DNA of 64,000 nt from an uncultured Bacteroidota bacterium (GTDB lineage: Bacteria; Bacteroidota; Bacteroidia; Flavobacteriales; Flavobacteriaceae). Position numbers and translations under genes: made by a program. Shown one piece after another: positions 41,654 through 50,216 of this stretch (its first letter is position 1; every line of letters starts with the position of its first letter). The DNA lies in NCBI GenBank assembly GCA_902560065.1, contig CACEKG010000001.1:1-64000 (forward strand). Direction: 5' to 3'. Below the pieces are notes generated by a model. It was not told where the DNA came from. It worked only from the letters and a program-made list of their open reading frames with translations, and made no database searches.

Positions 41654-42736
41654 TTATATTTTTTTTGCTCCCTCACCTACTTTATCTAAAATGAATTTTC
41701 CGTTTTTACAATGGTTAATTAGCTCGGAATTAATAAAATCTAAAACTTTACTTGAAAAATTTTCTGGATATAATAAATGAAGATTTGGACCTGCATCCAA
41801 AGTGAAACAAATAGGTGTTTTAGTAATTTCTCTAAAATCAATAATTTTATTGATAACATACAATGTTTCAGGCTTAATTAATATATAACTAGGGTTTGAT
41901 GTCATCATTAATGCATGAAGAGAAAGAGCTTCTAATTCAACAATTTTAATAAAACCTTCAAGGTCTCCAGTTTTTAATATATGCATCAATGAATCAAGAT
42001 TTTTATTAGATTGAATAATTCTTTGATTTGAAAAAGGGTGATTTTTCATAAGCTCATGACCCATAGAACTTGAAATTTTCTTCTTTTTATCATCTATAAT
42101 TAATATAGTATCTCTATAAGTTTTAAAAACATCGTGAATACTTCTTCCAAATTCTACAGCATAATAGTCGTTACTGTTCTTTAATAATGGAGAATATCCC
42201 CATAAACAAATTGGACCATTAATACTTCTTGAAGCACTTCCTGAGCCTAGTCTACTCAAAAAAGAGGCTTTATTATTAAAATAATCTAATTTCATTTTAG
42301 GAAAAAGACTTTTTTCTATATCCATAAGACACAATGATAAAGAGGCCATAAATGATGCTGAAGAAGCTATTCCGCTGCTATGAGGAAATGAATTCTTACT
42401 TTTAATTTGAAAATAAAAATTTCTTACCCATGGAACATATTTATAAATTCTTTTAAAAAAAAGTTCAATTTTAGAATCAAATTCTTTTTTAGGATTACCA
42501 TCAAATGAATAATCAAAATCTACAAATTCTTTTTTTCTTTTTTTTGCAAAGTAAATTACTTCTGTTTCGGTAACACAGTCCGAAAGGGTGAAACTAATGG
42601 ATGGATTTTCAGGTAGCTGAACACTTTTTTTTCCCCAATATTTTACTAAAGCAATATTACTTGGAGCTATCCACTTTACTTTTCCATCAATTAATTGATT
42701 AGATTCATAAATAAAATCATTTTCTTTCATCTGCAA
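41654..42736 (-). CDS. mvaD: diphosphomevalonate decarboxylase
   Basis: A GHMP-family decarboxylase of 360 residues, making isopentenyl diphosphate from mevalonate diphosphate. The opening KWIAPSNIALVKYWGKK is the family signature, the ATP loop is PHSSGIASSASFMAS, SRLGSGSASRSI.GPICLWG carries the catalytic Ser region, and CFTLDAGPNLHLLYPEN ends the fold. The first ATG overlaps the GDPD stop by 20 bases; the Met two codons later is an equal choice. Confidence 0.9.
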   Translation of the reverse strand: MQMKENDFIYESNQLIDGKVKWIAPSNIALVKYWGKKSVQLPENPSISFTLSDCVTETEVIYFAKKRKKEFVDFDYSFDGNPKKEFDSKIELFFKRIYKYVPWVRNFYFQIKSKNSFPHSSGIASSASFMASLSLCLMDIEKSLFPKMKLDYFNNKASFLSRLGSGSASRSINGPICLWGYSPLLKNSNDYYAVEFGRSIHDVFKTYRDTILIIDDKKKKISSSMGHELMKNHPFSNQRIIQSNKNLDSLMHILKTGDLEGFIKIVELEALSLHALMMTSNPSYILIKPETLYVINKIIDFREITKTPICFTLDAGPNLHLLYPENFSSKVLDFINSELINHCKNGKFILDKVGEGAKKI

Positions 42737-43505
42737 GCAAAGATTTTAAATTAATTACTCTGTCTGGAAAGTCAGTAATAATTCCATCAACACCTAAATT
42801 TATTATTCTTTTAATTTGATTTATTTCATTTACAGTCCAAGCATTTATAATCAAATTCTCTGATTTAATTTTTTTTACAACTTTTTTATTTAATAATTTA
42901 AAATCAATATTTATTGCTTTTGCATTTATTTTTTTCGCTTGAATTATAGCCATTTCTAAAGGTTTAATTTCAACTAAAACAGCTGTTTGAATATCTTTAT
43001 CTAAATCATGAATTATTTCAAGTTCATTCCAATTAAAACTTGAAATTGAAATATTATCAATTAACTGCTTTTTATCTGAAAAAATAGATTTTACTAATTT
43101 ATATGTTGGTTTTGCAGTATTTAAACCTTTTAATTCAATATTTAAATGAACTCTATTGTTAATAAACTTAATTACCTCTTCAAGTGTTGGAATTTTATGA
43201 TTGTTAAAAACCTCAATTTTTTTTATCGAATCTAAAGTCAATGACTCAATAAAAGCATTAGAGTTTGTTAGGCGAGAAAGGTTTTTATCATGAAATACAA
43301 CTAATTCTCCAGATTTACACAAAAAAACGTCAACTTCCACAGCATCAACTCCAAAACTTATTGCTTTATCTATTGAAGGTATTGTGTTTTCAACTTCATG
43401 ACCTGCAGCTCCTCGGTGACCAATTACCATTAATTTTTCATTTGAAATACATGAGAAAAATAAAAATATAAAACTCCATCTACAAGTAAAAAAAATTTTT
43501 CTCAT
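42717..43505 (-). CDS. glycerophosphodiester phosphodiesterase, lipoprotein
   Basis: A 262-residue GDPD-family TIM-barrel enzyme cutting glycerophosphodiesters to glycerol-3-phosphate and an alcohol. The signature VIGHRGAAGHEVENTIPS contains the His-Arg catalytic pair; VEVDVFLCKSGELVVFHD contains the metal-binding Glu, Asp and second His. The N-terminus is a lipoprotein signal ending FFSCIS, so the enzyme is anchored in the periplasm. It lies between ferredoxin and mvaD in the reverse-strand run and overlaps mvaD by 20 bases. Confidence 0.9.
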   Translation of the reverse strand: MRKIFFTCRWSFIFLFFSCISNEKLMVIGHRGAAGHEVENTIPSIDKAISFGVDAVEVDVFLCKSGELVVFHDKNLSRLTNSNAFIESLTLDSIKKIEVFNNHKIPTLEEVIKFINNRVHLNIELKGLNTAKPTYKLVKSIFSDKKQLIDNISISSFNWNELEIIHDLDKDIQTAVLVEIKPLEMAIIQAKKINAKAINIDFKLLNKKVVKKIKSENLIINAWTVNEINQIKRIINLGVDGIITDFPDRVINLKSLLADERK

Positions 43506-43511
43506 GACAAA

Positions 43512-43832
43512 TTAATTTGGAGCTATTTTAATTTCAAGCCCTTCTAATTCAGATGTAATAAATAATTGACAACCCAATCTACTATTTTTTTTTACATAAA
43601 AAGATTCAGATAACATTGCTATTTCATCTTCATTTTTATCTGGTAATTTATGATCACTAATAATATAACATTGACAAGAAGAGCACATTGCCATTCCTCC
43701 ACAAGTTCCCTCAACACCAATATTATTCATTTTACATACCTCCATTAAATTTAGATTCATATCCAGTGGAGCTTGAATAATATGAGTTTTACCTTTCCTA
43801 TCGATAATATTTAATTTAATGTCTTTATTCAT
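43512..43832 (-). CDS. 2Fe-2S ferredoxin, adrenodoxin type
   Basis: A 106-residue ferredoxin. The cluster ligands appear in EGTCGGMAMCSSCQCYI (Cys at about residues 43, 49, 52) and in SRLGCQL (about residue 91), the adrenodoxin-like spacing C-x5-C-x2-C...C. It carries one electron from an FNR-type reductase, which is the very next gene upstream with 3 bases between. Its physiological partner is unknown; the run ends in isoprenoid and lipid genes, and a link to a heme or desaturase step is possible. Confidence 0.92.
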   Translation of the reverse strand: MNKDIKLNIIDRKGKTHIIQAPLDMNLNLMEVCKMNNIGVEGTCGGMAMCSSCQCYIISDHKLPDKNEDEIAMLSESFYVKKNSRLGCQLFITSELEGLEIKIAPN

Positions 43833-43835
43833 TTA

Positions 43836-44888
43836 CTATTTAATAGCCTTTATAGTAGACTTTGGTGATTCTTTTTTTGATCCATCAAAGCCATGAATTC
43901 CTGTTACTGTAGTATATTTTAAAACATTTTTTTTATTTGGATGAATTCTTTTAAAAGCACTTTGGCACATTAAAGTAGCTTCGTGAAATCCACATAATAT
44001 TAGTTTTAATTTCCCTGGATAAGTATTTATGTCTCCTATAGCATATACTCCAGGAATATTTGTTTGATAATCAAGAGAATTATTTACTTTAATAGAATTA
44101 TTTTCAATTTCTAGACCCCAATCAGATAATGGTCCTAATTTGGGTGTTAATCCAAATAGAGGTATAAAATAATCAGTTTCTACATTTTTAAAAACACCCT
44201 CTTTTTGAATTAAAACTTCTTTAAGTTTATTATCACCTTTAATAGAATTTATTTCAGCTGGTGTAATAACATCAATTACTCCTTTATTTTTTAATGTTTG
44301 AACTTTTTCGACTGAATCAAAGGCTCCTCTAAATTCATTTCTTCTGTGAACTAAAGTTAAACTTCTAGCTTTATCACTTAAAAAAATTGTCCAATCTAAT
44401 GCAGAATCACCTCCACCAGCGATTACAACTTTTTTATCATTATACTTTTCAGGATCTTTAATAATATAATCAATTCCTTTACCCTCATAATTTTCAATAT
44501 TATCAATTAATGGTTTTCTTGGTTCAAAACATCCTAAACCTCCTGCTATAGCAATAATTGAAGATTTAACTTTAGTGCCTTTATTTGTGGTTGTAATAAA
44601 TTGATTTTCAGAAATTTTATCCATTTTTAAAACTTTTTCTCCTAATGTATAAGTTGGATTAAATGGTCTGATTTGTTCAAGTAATTTATCTACAAGATCT
44701 CCTGCTAGTATTTCAGGTTGAGAAGGTATGTCGTAAATCGGTTTTTTTGGATAAATTTCAGAACATTGTCCACCAGGAACTGGCAAGGAATCAATTAAAT
44801 GACATTTTAATTTTAATAAACCTGCTTCAAAGACAGTAAAAAGACCTGTTGGGCCAGCTCCAATAATTAATATATCCGTTTTAATCAT
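43836..44888 (-). CDS. ferredoxin--NADP reductase, thioredoxin-reductase-like
   Basis: A 350-residue FAD flavoprotein that moves electrons between NADPH and ferredoxin. It has the FAD motif ILIIGAGPTGLFTVFEAGL, the GGQCSEIYPKKPIYDIPS segment, the NADP site VVIAGGGDSALDW near residue 155, and the C-terminal FAD block AIGDINTYPGKLKLILCGFHEA. The thioredoxin-reductase active CxxC is missing, as in ferredoxin reductases of this class (FNR TR type). It is next to the ferredoxin gene, its obvious electron acceptor. Confidence 0.92.
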   Translation of the reverse strand: MIKTDILIIGAGPTGLFTVFEAGLLKLKCHLIDSLPVPGGQCSEIYPKKPIYDIPSQPEILAGDLVDKLLEQIRPFNPTYTLGEKVLKMDKISENQFITTTNKGTKVKSSIIAIAGGLGCFEPRKPLIDNIENYEGKGIDYIIKDPEKYNDKKVVIAGGGDSALDWTIFLSDKARSLTLVHRRNEFRGAFDSVEKVQTLKNKGVIDVITPAEINSIKGDNKLKEVLIQKEGVFKNVETDYFIPLFGLTPKLGPLSDWGLEIENNSIKVNNSLDYQTNIPGVYAIGDINTYPGKLKLILCGFHEATLMCQSAFKRIHPNKKNVLKYTTVTGIHGFDGSKKESPKSTIKAIK

Positions 44889-44890
44889 TT

Positions 44891-45139
44891 TTAATCATGA
44901 TCTTCAACACCAACAACTCTTTCAATTTGAGGAACATATTTCTTTATTGTCATTTCCACACCAGTTTTTAAAGTCATTTGATTAACACTACAACCAACAC
45001 AGGCTCCATGAAGTTTTACATTAACAATTCTGTCATTATCAATTGATACTAGGGAAATATCTCCACCGTCAGAAGCTAAAAAGGGTCTTATTTCATCTAG
45101 TGCTTTTAATACTTTTTCTTTTATTTCTTTTGAATTCAT
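44891..45139 (-). CDS. NifU-like Fe-S scaffold protein (C-terminal domain type)
   Basis: An 82-residue protein equal to the C-terminal domain of NifU. Its core reads FLASDGGDISLVSIDNDRIVNVKLHGACVGCSVNQMTLKTGVE, with the CVGC cluster site near residue 50. It assembles or delivers Fe-S clusters. It is set between mrp and the ferredoxin reductase with 2-4 base gaps, so it probably feeds the ferredoxin and the Mrp protein from one transcript. Confidence 0.94.
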   Translation of the reverse strand: MNSKEIKEKVLKALDEIRPFLASDGGDISLVSIDNDRIVNVKLHGACVGCSVNQMTLKTGVEMTIKKYVPQIERVVGVEDHD

Positions 45140-45143
45140 AATT

Positions 45144-46274
45144 TTATTTTATAGCATCACATCCAACCATATTAGTAATTTTTACAGCCTTAGTTGGAGG
45201 TAAGCTTTTATTTCTTTTAATTAATTGGGAAACTAAATTTCGTGAAATTAATTTAAATTTTTCAGCTAATTCAGTATTTTTCTGTAGAGCAACTGGATGA
45301 CCAAAATCTGATGCTTCTCTTATACTCTGAATAATTGGAACTCCACCTAAAAAAGGAACATTTTTGTCGTTAGCTAAATACTCAGCTCCCTTTTTTCCAA
45401 AGATATAATATTTATTATCTGGCAGTTCATCTGGAGTAAAATAACTCATGTTTTCAACTATACCTAAAACAGGCACCTTAATACTTTCTTGTTGAAACAT
45501 TGCAATTCCTTTTTTTGCATCTGATAAAGCAACATTTTGTGGTGTACTCACAACAATGGCCCCATTCAATGGTAGAGATTGAACTATACTTAAATGAATA
45601 TCACCTGTTCCAGGAGGTAAATCAATTAGGAGAAAATCTAACTCTCCCCATGCAGCATCAAAAATCATTTGATTTAAAGCTTTAGAAGCCATAGGTCCTC
45701 TCCAAATTACAGCCTGATCCGGTTTAGTAAAAAATCCAATTGACAAAACTTTTAATCCATAATTTTCAATAGGCTTCATTTTAGATTTTCCTTCCACATT
45801 TACAGATAAAGGTTTTGACCCTTCAATATCTAACATTGTTGGTATTGATGGTCCATATATATCCGCATCTAATATACCTACCTTGCAACCCATCTCTGCA
45901 AGTGTAATAGCAATATTTACAGTAATTGTTGACTTTCCAACCCCACCTTTACCTGAAGATATAGCAATTATTGAATCAATCCCTTTAATAGGTTTTCCTT
46001 TTATTAAATTATCTGGTTTTTTATCAACTAAAACCTGAAACTTAATATTAATTTTAGCTTTTTCATAAACATTTTTATGAATAGCTTTTAAAATTTCAAC
46101 CTCCACTTTTTTTCTTGCTTGTAAGCTAGGGTTTTTTACTAATAAATCAATATCAACTTGATCTCCAAAAACCATAACATTTTTAATATAACCAGAATCA
46201 AAAATATTTTGTTTTTCTCCTGAAAAACTAATTAGTTTTAAAGTTTCTAAAATTGATTTTTTATCAATTTTCAT
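45144..46274 (-). CDS. Mrp/NBP35-type Fe-S carrier ATPase
   Basis: A 376-residue protein with an N-terminal MIP18/DUF59 domain (about residues 1-85) and a P-loop ATPase domain of the Mrp/ApbC family (GKGGVGKST near residue 110). The DADIYGPSIPTMLDI and DLPPGTGDIHLS blocks are intact. Mrp proteins deliver Fe-S clusters to apoproteins. It starts the reverse-strand run (mrp, nifU, reductase, ferredoxin, GDPD, mvaD, mvk, ubiA, pseudouridine synthase-like). A -7 element lies 29 bases before its ATG. Confidence 0.93.
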   Translation of the reverse strand: MKIDKKSILETLKLISFSGEKQNIFDSGYIKNVMVFGDQVDIDLLVKNPSLQARKKVEVEILKAIHKNVYEKAKINIKFQVLVDKKPDNLIKGKPIKGIDSIIAISSGKGGVGKSTITVNIAITLAEMGCKVGILDADIYGPSIPTMLDIEGSKPLSVNVEGKSKMKPIENYGLKVLSIGFFTKPDQAVIWRGPMASKALNQMIFDAAWGELDFLLIDLPPGTGDIHLSIVQSLPLNGAIVVSTPQNVALSDAKKGIAMFQQESIKVPVLGIVENMSYFTPDELPDNKYYIFGKKGAEYLANDKNVPFLGGVPIIQSIREASDFGHPVALQKNTELAEKFKLISRNLVSQLIKRNKSLPPTKAVKITNMVGCDAIK

Positions 46275-46303
46275 TAATTAATTTTTACTTATAATTACTT
46301 TTA

Positions 46304-46311
46304 CAAATATA
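46304..46311 (-). promoter_or_regulatory. candidate -7 element for the mrp-to-rluB-like run
   Basis: CAAATATA (TATATTTG on the minus strand) lies 29 bases before the mrp ATG. A -33 element is not evident. Confidence 0.4.
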
Positions 46312-46351
46312 CTGCTAAGTAATTAAACTATAAAGTAAAAGGCTTTTACAA

Positions 46352-46684
46352 TCAAAGATTTTCAGAAGGATCCCAAAAATAATTTTCAAAATCAACTATA
46401 ACATTATTTTCTACTTTTATTCCCTCATTTTCGAGTAATTCCTGCATTAGATTTGATCCTGGAAAATGATGTTTTCCAGTAAGCATACCCTTTCTATTTA
46501 CCACTCTATGTGCAGGAATATCATTATTAGAATGGGAGTTATTCATTGCCCATCCGACAACTCTTGAACTTTGAGGAGACCCAAGATAGTTAGCTATAGC
46601 TCCATATGAGGTAACTTTTCCAAAAGGAATATTTTTAACAACAATATAAACCCTCTCAAAAAAATCAAGATTATTTAAATTCAT
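46352..46684 (-). CDS. alkyltransferase-like protein (ATL), catalytically silent MGMT fold
   Basis: A 110-residue protein with the MGMT DNA-binding half: NIPFGKVTSYGAIANYLGSPQSSRVVGWAMNN, then IPAHRVVNRKG. True methyltransferases have PCHRV; here Ala replaces the Cys, so it cannot remove alkyl groups. This marks the ATL group, which bind O6-alkylguanine and pass it to nucleotide excision repair. The gene starts 3 bases after trmB and is probably co-transcribed. It is cytoplasmic. Confidence 0.88.
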   Translation of the reverse strand: MNLNNLDFFERVYIVVKNIPFGKVTSYGAIANYLGSPQSSRVVGWAMNNSHSNNDIPAHRVVNRKGMLTGKHHFPGSNLMQELLENEGIKVENNVIVDFENYFWDPSENL

Positions 46685-46687
46685 TTA

Positions 46688-47359
46688 TTATAATTTAAAT
46701 TTAATATACTTTATGCTTTTTCCTTCTTTTAAAAAATTTTTTTCATAGAATGTTTTTATTGCAACTGCATCAGGGGGAGTATTTGGGTTATTATATATGT
46801 CATGATGAGCGAAAATAATATTGCCAGGGTAATTTTTTAAAACGCCAAGTGTATAACCAAATAAAAATTCACTATCTGTCTTAATATGAATAAGGGCATC
46901 TTTTTTAACTATTTTTTTGTATTTATCCAAAAAATCTGGATGAACTAAAATATGTCTATTTCTTTTATATTTTAATTGAGGATCTGGAAATGTAATCCAA
47001 ATTTCGTCAATTTCATTCTTACTAAAACAATACTCAATTAGTTCAATTTGAGTTCTTAAAAAAGCTATGTTTTTAATATTCTCATCAATAGCTGTTTTAG
47101 CACCTCTCCAAAATCTAGCTCCCTTAATATCTATTCCAATGCAATTAAATTTTTCTTTTTTTGAGGCCATATATAAACTATATTCTCCTTTACCACAACC
47201 AAGTTCTAATATTAATGGATTACTATTTTTAAAATATTTTTTTTTCCAATTTCCTTTCATGTCAAATAAATCATTATTTAAAACAGATCTTTTGGGTTGA
47301 AAAACATTATTAAATGTTTCATTTTCCTTAAACCTTTTTAATTTGTTTTTACTTCCCAA
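46688..47359 (-). CDS. trmB: tRNA (guanine-46-N7)-methyltransferase
   Basis: A 223-residue SAM-dependent enzyme that makes m7G46 in tRNA. It shows the family motif LILELGCGKGEYSLYMA, GIDIKGARFWRGAKTA, and the DEIWITFPDPQLKYKRNRHILVHPDFL region near residue 125, which holds the catalytic Asp and tRNA-binding residues. It is longer at the N-terminus by a charged segment. Start is an ATG, 32 bases before the stop of the kinase gene. It is followed by ATL. Confidence 0.94.
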   Translation of the reverse strand: MGSKNKLKRFKENETFNNVFQPKRSVLNNDLFDMKGNWKKKYFKNSNPLILELGCGKGEYSLYMASKKEKFNCIGIDIKGARFWRGAKTAIDENIKNIAFLRTQIELIEYCFSKNEIDEIWITFPDPQLKYKRNRHILVHPDFLDKYKKIVKKDALIHIKTDSEFLFGYTLGVLKNYPGNIIFAHHDIYNNPNTPPDAVAIKTFYEKNFLKEGKSIKYIKFKL

Positions 47360-47391
47360 AAAAATAAAATTTAAATTAATCTTTATTGTTG

Positions 47392-48441
47392 CTATTTATT
47401 GTCTGATATAAATAATTGTAATGAAAAAGAAAAATTAGATCCTACACCATCCTCACTCTGAACAGAAATTTTTTCATCATGAGCATCTATTATATGTTTT
47501 ACAATGGATAATCCCAAACCTGATCCTCCTTCATCCCTGTTTCTAGTTTTCTCAACTCTGTAAAATCTTTCAAATATTCTTGCTAAGTCTTCTCGAGGTA
47601 TTCCTAAACCATTATCAATAATACTTACTATAACTTTACTATTATCATTTTCTTGAAGCTTTATTTCAATTGTTCCGCCATCTACTCCATATTTTATAGA
47701 ATTTGTTATTAAATTGATTAAAACCTGATGAATTTTTTTTTCGTCACCAAATACTTTTAAAACTTTTTTTTCAGTTTGATCAAAAAGTAAATTTAAAGAT
47801 CTCTCTTTAAATCTAGGTTCTAAAGAATCCACTACATTATCTATAGTTTCAATTAAATTAAAACAAGATTTTTTTATTTTTTCAACACCTGAATCAAATT
47901 TGGTAATAAAATCTAAATCTTGAATTATATATATTAATCTTTCTACACTCTTTTGTGCTCTTTTAATATATTTTAAATTTACTTTCTTGTCATCTATTCC
48001 TCCATCTAATAAAGTCTCTATGTAACCTTGAATCGAGAATAAAGGAGTTTTTAATTCATGTGATAAATTTCCAATAAAATCTTTTCTAAATGTTTCTTGG
48101 TCTTTTAAATTTTTTATTTCGTCTTTTCTTTCCTTATATATTTCTTGAAAATTTTTTGTTATAAATTGAATATCCTTAGAAGTATAATTTTTTTTAAAAG
48201 AAATAGGAGTTGATTTCACTTCCGTAAATATTTCTGAAATTTTATTTACTATAAAATAATTATGAAAAAATTTAATGCAAAAAAATGAAAAAACAAAAAA
48301 AGAAATATTATAAACAATACATAGATACCATGGAAAAGAGTCTATTGTATAATCAAAATAATAAAACCCAATTATAATTTGTACAATAAAAAAAATAGTA
48401 GAAATAATTATTGCCGGTAAAATTATTGGTTTATTTTTCAA
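47392..48441 (-). CDS. sensor histidine kinase (PhoR-like)
   Basis: A 349-residue membrane kinase with two N-terminal helices (about 7-30 and 38-62), a short linker, a HisKA domain with the H-box FIGNLSHELKTPLFSIQGY (phospho-His near residue 129), and a HATPase with N-box HQVLINLITNSIKYG, DNGLGI and GSGLGLSIV. Its partner, the upstream OmpR-type regulator, is 14 bases away. The short periplasmic part leaves little room for an external ligand domain. A phosphate role is plausible but not shown. Confidence 0.9.
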   Translation of the reverse strand: MKNKPIILPAIIISTIFFIVQIIIGFYYFDYTIDSFPWYLCIVYNISFFVFSFFCIKFFHNYFIVNKISEIFTEVKSTPISFKKNYTSKDIQFITKNFQEIYKERKDEIKNLKDQETFRKDFIGNLSHELKTPLFSIQGYIETLLDGGIDDKKVNLKYIKRAQKSVERLIYIIQDLDFITKFDSGVEKIKKSCFNLIETIDNVVDSLEPRFKERSLNLLFDQTEKKVLKVFGDEKKIHQVLINLITNSIKYGVDGGTIEIKLQENDNSKVIVSIIDNGLGIPREDLARIFERFYRVEKTRNRDEGGSGLGLSIVKHIIDAHDEKISVQSEDGVGSNFSFSLQLFISDNK

Positions 48442-48455
48442 AAAAAGATTTTTAA

Positions 48456-49151
48456 CTAAATATCTGTAGAAATAAATTTATATCCAATTCCTTTAATTGT
48501 TTTAATAAAATTTGATCCAATCTTTTTTCTAAGTTTTCTAATATGAACATCAATAGTTCTATCACCAACAATCACATCCTCTCCCCAAATTTGATTCATT
48601 ATTTCTTCCCTTTTAATTACTTTTCCAGCATTTGATGATAACATAAATAACAATTCGAATTCTTTTCTTGGTAAAATTAATTTTTCGTCTTTGATTTTAA
48701 CAGTGTATTCCTCTTTGTCAATTATTAAACCTTTAAAATTAAGTTTCATAGATGAAACATTATTAATTTTATTTGTCCTTCGTAAAAGACTTCTAACTTT
48801 TGAAATCAACAATCTTGGTTTTAAAGGTTTATTTACAAAATCATCTGCTCCTGCATCATAGGCTGCAATGTGAGTAAAATCTTCACCTCTAGCTGATAAA
48901 AACATAATTATTGTATTATTAAATTCATTTTTTGATCTTAATTTTTCACAAACCTGAATACCATCCATACCGGGCATCATTACATCTAAAATAATTAAGT
49001 CTGGTTTTTCTTTTTCAGCAATTTTAATTGAATCAGTCCCATTGTAACAGGAAAAAACTTTGTAATTTTCTTTTTTTAAATTATAAGAAATTATCTCAAT
49101 AATATCTGGATCATCATCAACAACAAGTATTTTAATTTTTTTATTTTCCAA
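48456..49151 (-). CDS. OmpR/PhoB-family response regulator
   Basis: A 231-residue two-domain response regulator. The receiver domain has LVVDDDPDIIEII, the phospho-Asp in IILDVMMPGMDG near residue 54, and the conserved KPLKPRLL; the C-terminal winged helix has RKEFELLFMLSSNAGKVI and a final GYKF. The start codon is TTG at 49149-49151 because no in-frame ATG precedes the conserved region. It precedes the histidine kinase in the same unit. Confidence 0.92.
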   Translation of the reverse strand: MENKKIKILVVDDDPDIIEIISYNLKKENYKVFSCYNGTDSIKIAEKEKPDLIILDVMMPGMDGIQVCEKLRSKNEFNNTIIMFLSARGEDFTHIAAYDAGADDFVNKPLKPRLLISKVRSLLRRTNKINNVSSMKLNFKGLIIDKEEYTVKIKDEKLILPRKEFELLFMLSSNAGKVIKREEIMNQIWGEDVIVGDRTIDVHIRKLRKKIGSNFIKTIKGIGYKFISTDI

Positions 49152-49226
49152 ACAATTAAATTTATTTTTACAATTTAGCTAAGATTATTTAATATTAAAT
49201 TAATCAAATATTATTTCTTTAAATAA

Positions 49227-50216
49227 ATGAATAAATTAATAAATAGAACTTCTTTTTTAAAAATAAAAAATTCCCGAGATTTTAATCATTTAGCACTAAA
49301 AGTTTTTAATTATCAATTTGAGAACTGTAAAGTTTACAGATCATATTGTGAACTGATGAATATTAATTATTCTGATGTAAAAACTTATGAAAAAATTCCT
49401 TTTTTACCTATTAGTTTATTTAAGACAACAAAAGTAAAGAGCTTTAAAGGTAAAAGCGAAAAAATTTTTTTTTCAAGTACTACCTCAAATGATATTCCCT
49501 CTAAACATTATATTAAGAGTTTAAATAGTTATTCTAAAAGTTTTAGAACGTGTTTCAACAACTTTTATGGAAAAGAATCTAATTATGTTATACTTGCCTT
49601 ACTTCCATCTTACTTAGAAAGAAAAAATTCATCATTAATTTATATGATAGATAACTTAATTAAAAAAAGTAATAAAGAAGATAGTGGTTTTTACTTATAC
49701 AATTATAACAAGTTAATCAAAACCATCAAAAAGCTTGAATCAACAAATCAAAAAACTCTTTTAATAGGTGTAAGTTTTGCTTTAATAGATCTAATTAAAC
49801 ACAAAAAAATTAAACTTAAAAACACTATTGTAATGGAAACTGGTGGAATGAAAGGAAGACAAAAAGAAATTTCAAAAAAAGAATTACACAATCAAATTTG
49901 TAGTGGATTTGGAATAGAAAGAGTACATTCTGAATATGGGATGACCGAGCTTTTAAGCCAAGCTTACTCAACTGGCAAAGGCATCTTTAATACTCCTCCA
50001 TGGATGAAAATTCGAATTAGATCTATTGATGACCCTATAGAATATTTAGGATATGAAAAAGTTGGGGGTATTAATATAATTGATTTAGCAAATATTGATT
50101 CTTGCTCATTTATAGCAACTGATGATCTAGGGAAAAAATTAAAAAAAGGTGGTTTTGAAATTTTGGGAAGGCTTGATAATTCAGATTTAAGAGGTTGTAA
50201 CCTATTAACTAGATAA
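49227..50216 (+). CDS. LuxE/PaaK-like acyl-protein synthetase
   Basis: A 329-residue member of the acyl-adenylate enzyme family close to LuxE (acyl-protein synthetase) and phenylacetate-CoA ligase. The KIPFLPISLFKTTKV region and the later ETGGMKGRQKEISKKEL with GIERVHSEYGMTELLSQAY (the second adenylate motif) are typical. The short length, without the C-terminal subdomain of CoA ligases, supports LuxE. The luciferase genes are not nearby. It is divergent from the two-component pair. The substrate is unknown; such proteins occur in marine Bacteroidota with unknown roles. It ends 8 bases inside the tyrS stop. Confidence 0.8.
   Translation: MNKLINRTSFLKIKNSRDFNHLALKVFNYQFENCKVYRSYCELMNINYSDVKTYEKIPFLPISLFKTTKVKSFKGKSEKIFFSSTTSNDIPSKHYIKSLNSYSKSFRTCFNNFYGKESNYVILALLPSYLERKNSSLIYMIDNLIKKSNKEDSGFYLYNYNKLIKTIKKLESTNQKTLLIGVSFALIDLIKHKKIKLKNTIVMETGGMKGRQKEISKKELHNQICSGFGIERVHSEYGMTELLSQAYSTGKGIFNTPPWMKIRIRSIDDPIEYLGYEKVGGINIIDLANIDSCSFIATDDLGKKLKKGGFEILGRLDNSDLRGCNLLTR

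Noticed and set aside
45500-45685. Plus-strand ORF inside the mrp gene
   Set aside because: It is a shadow frame over a highly conserved gene and has no family features.
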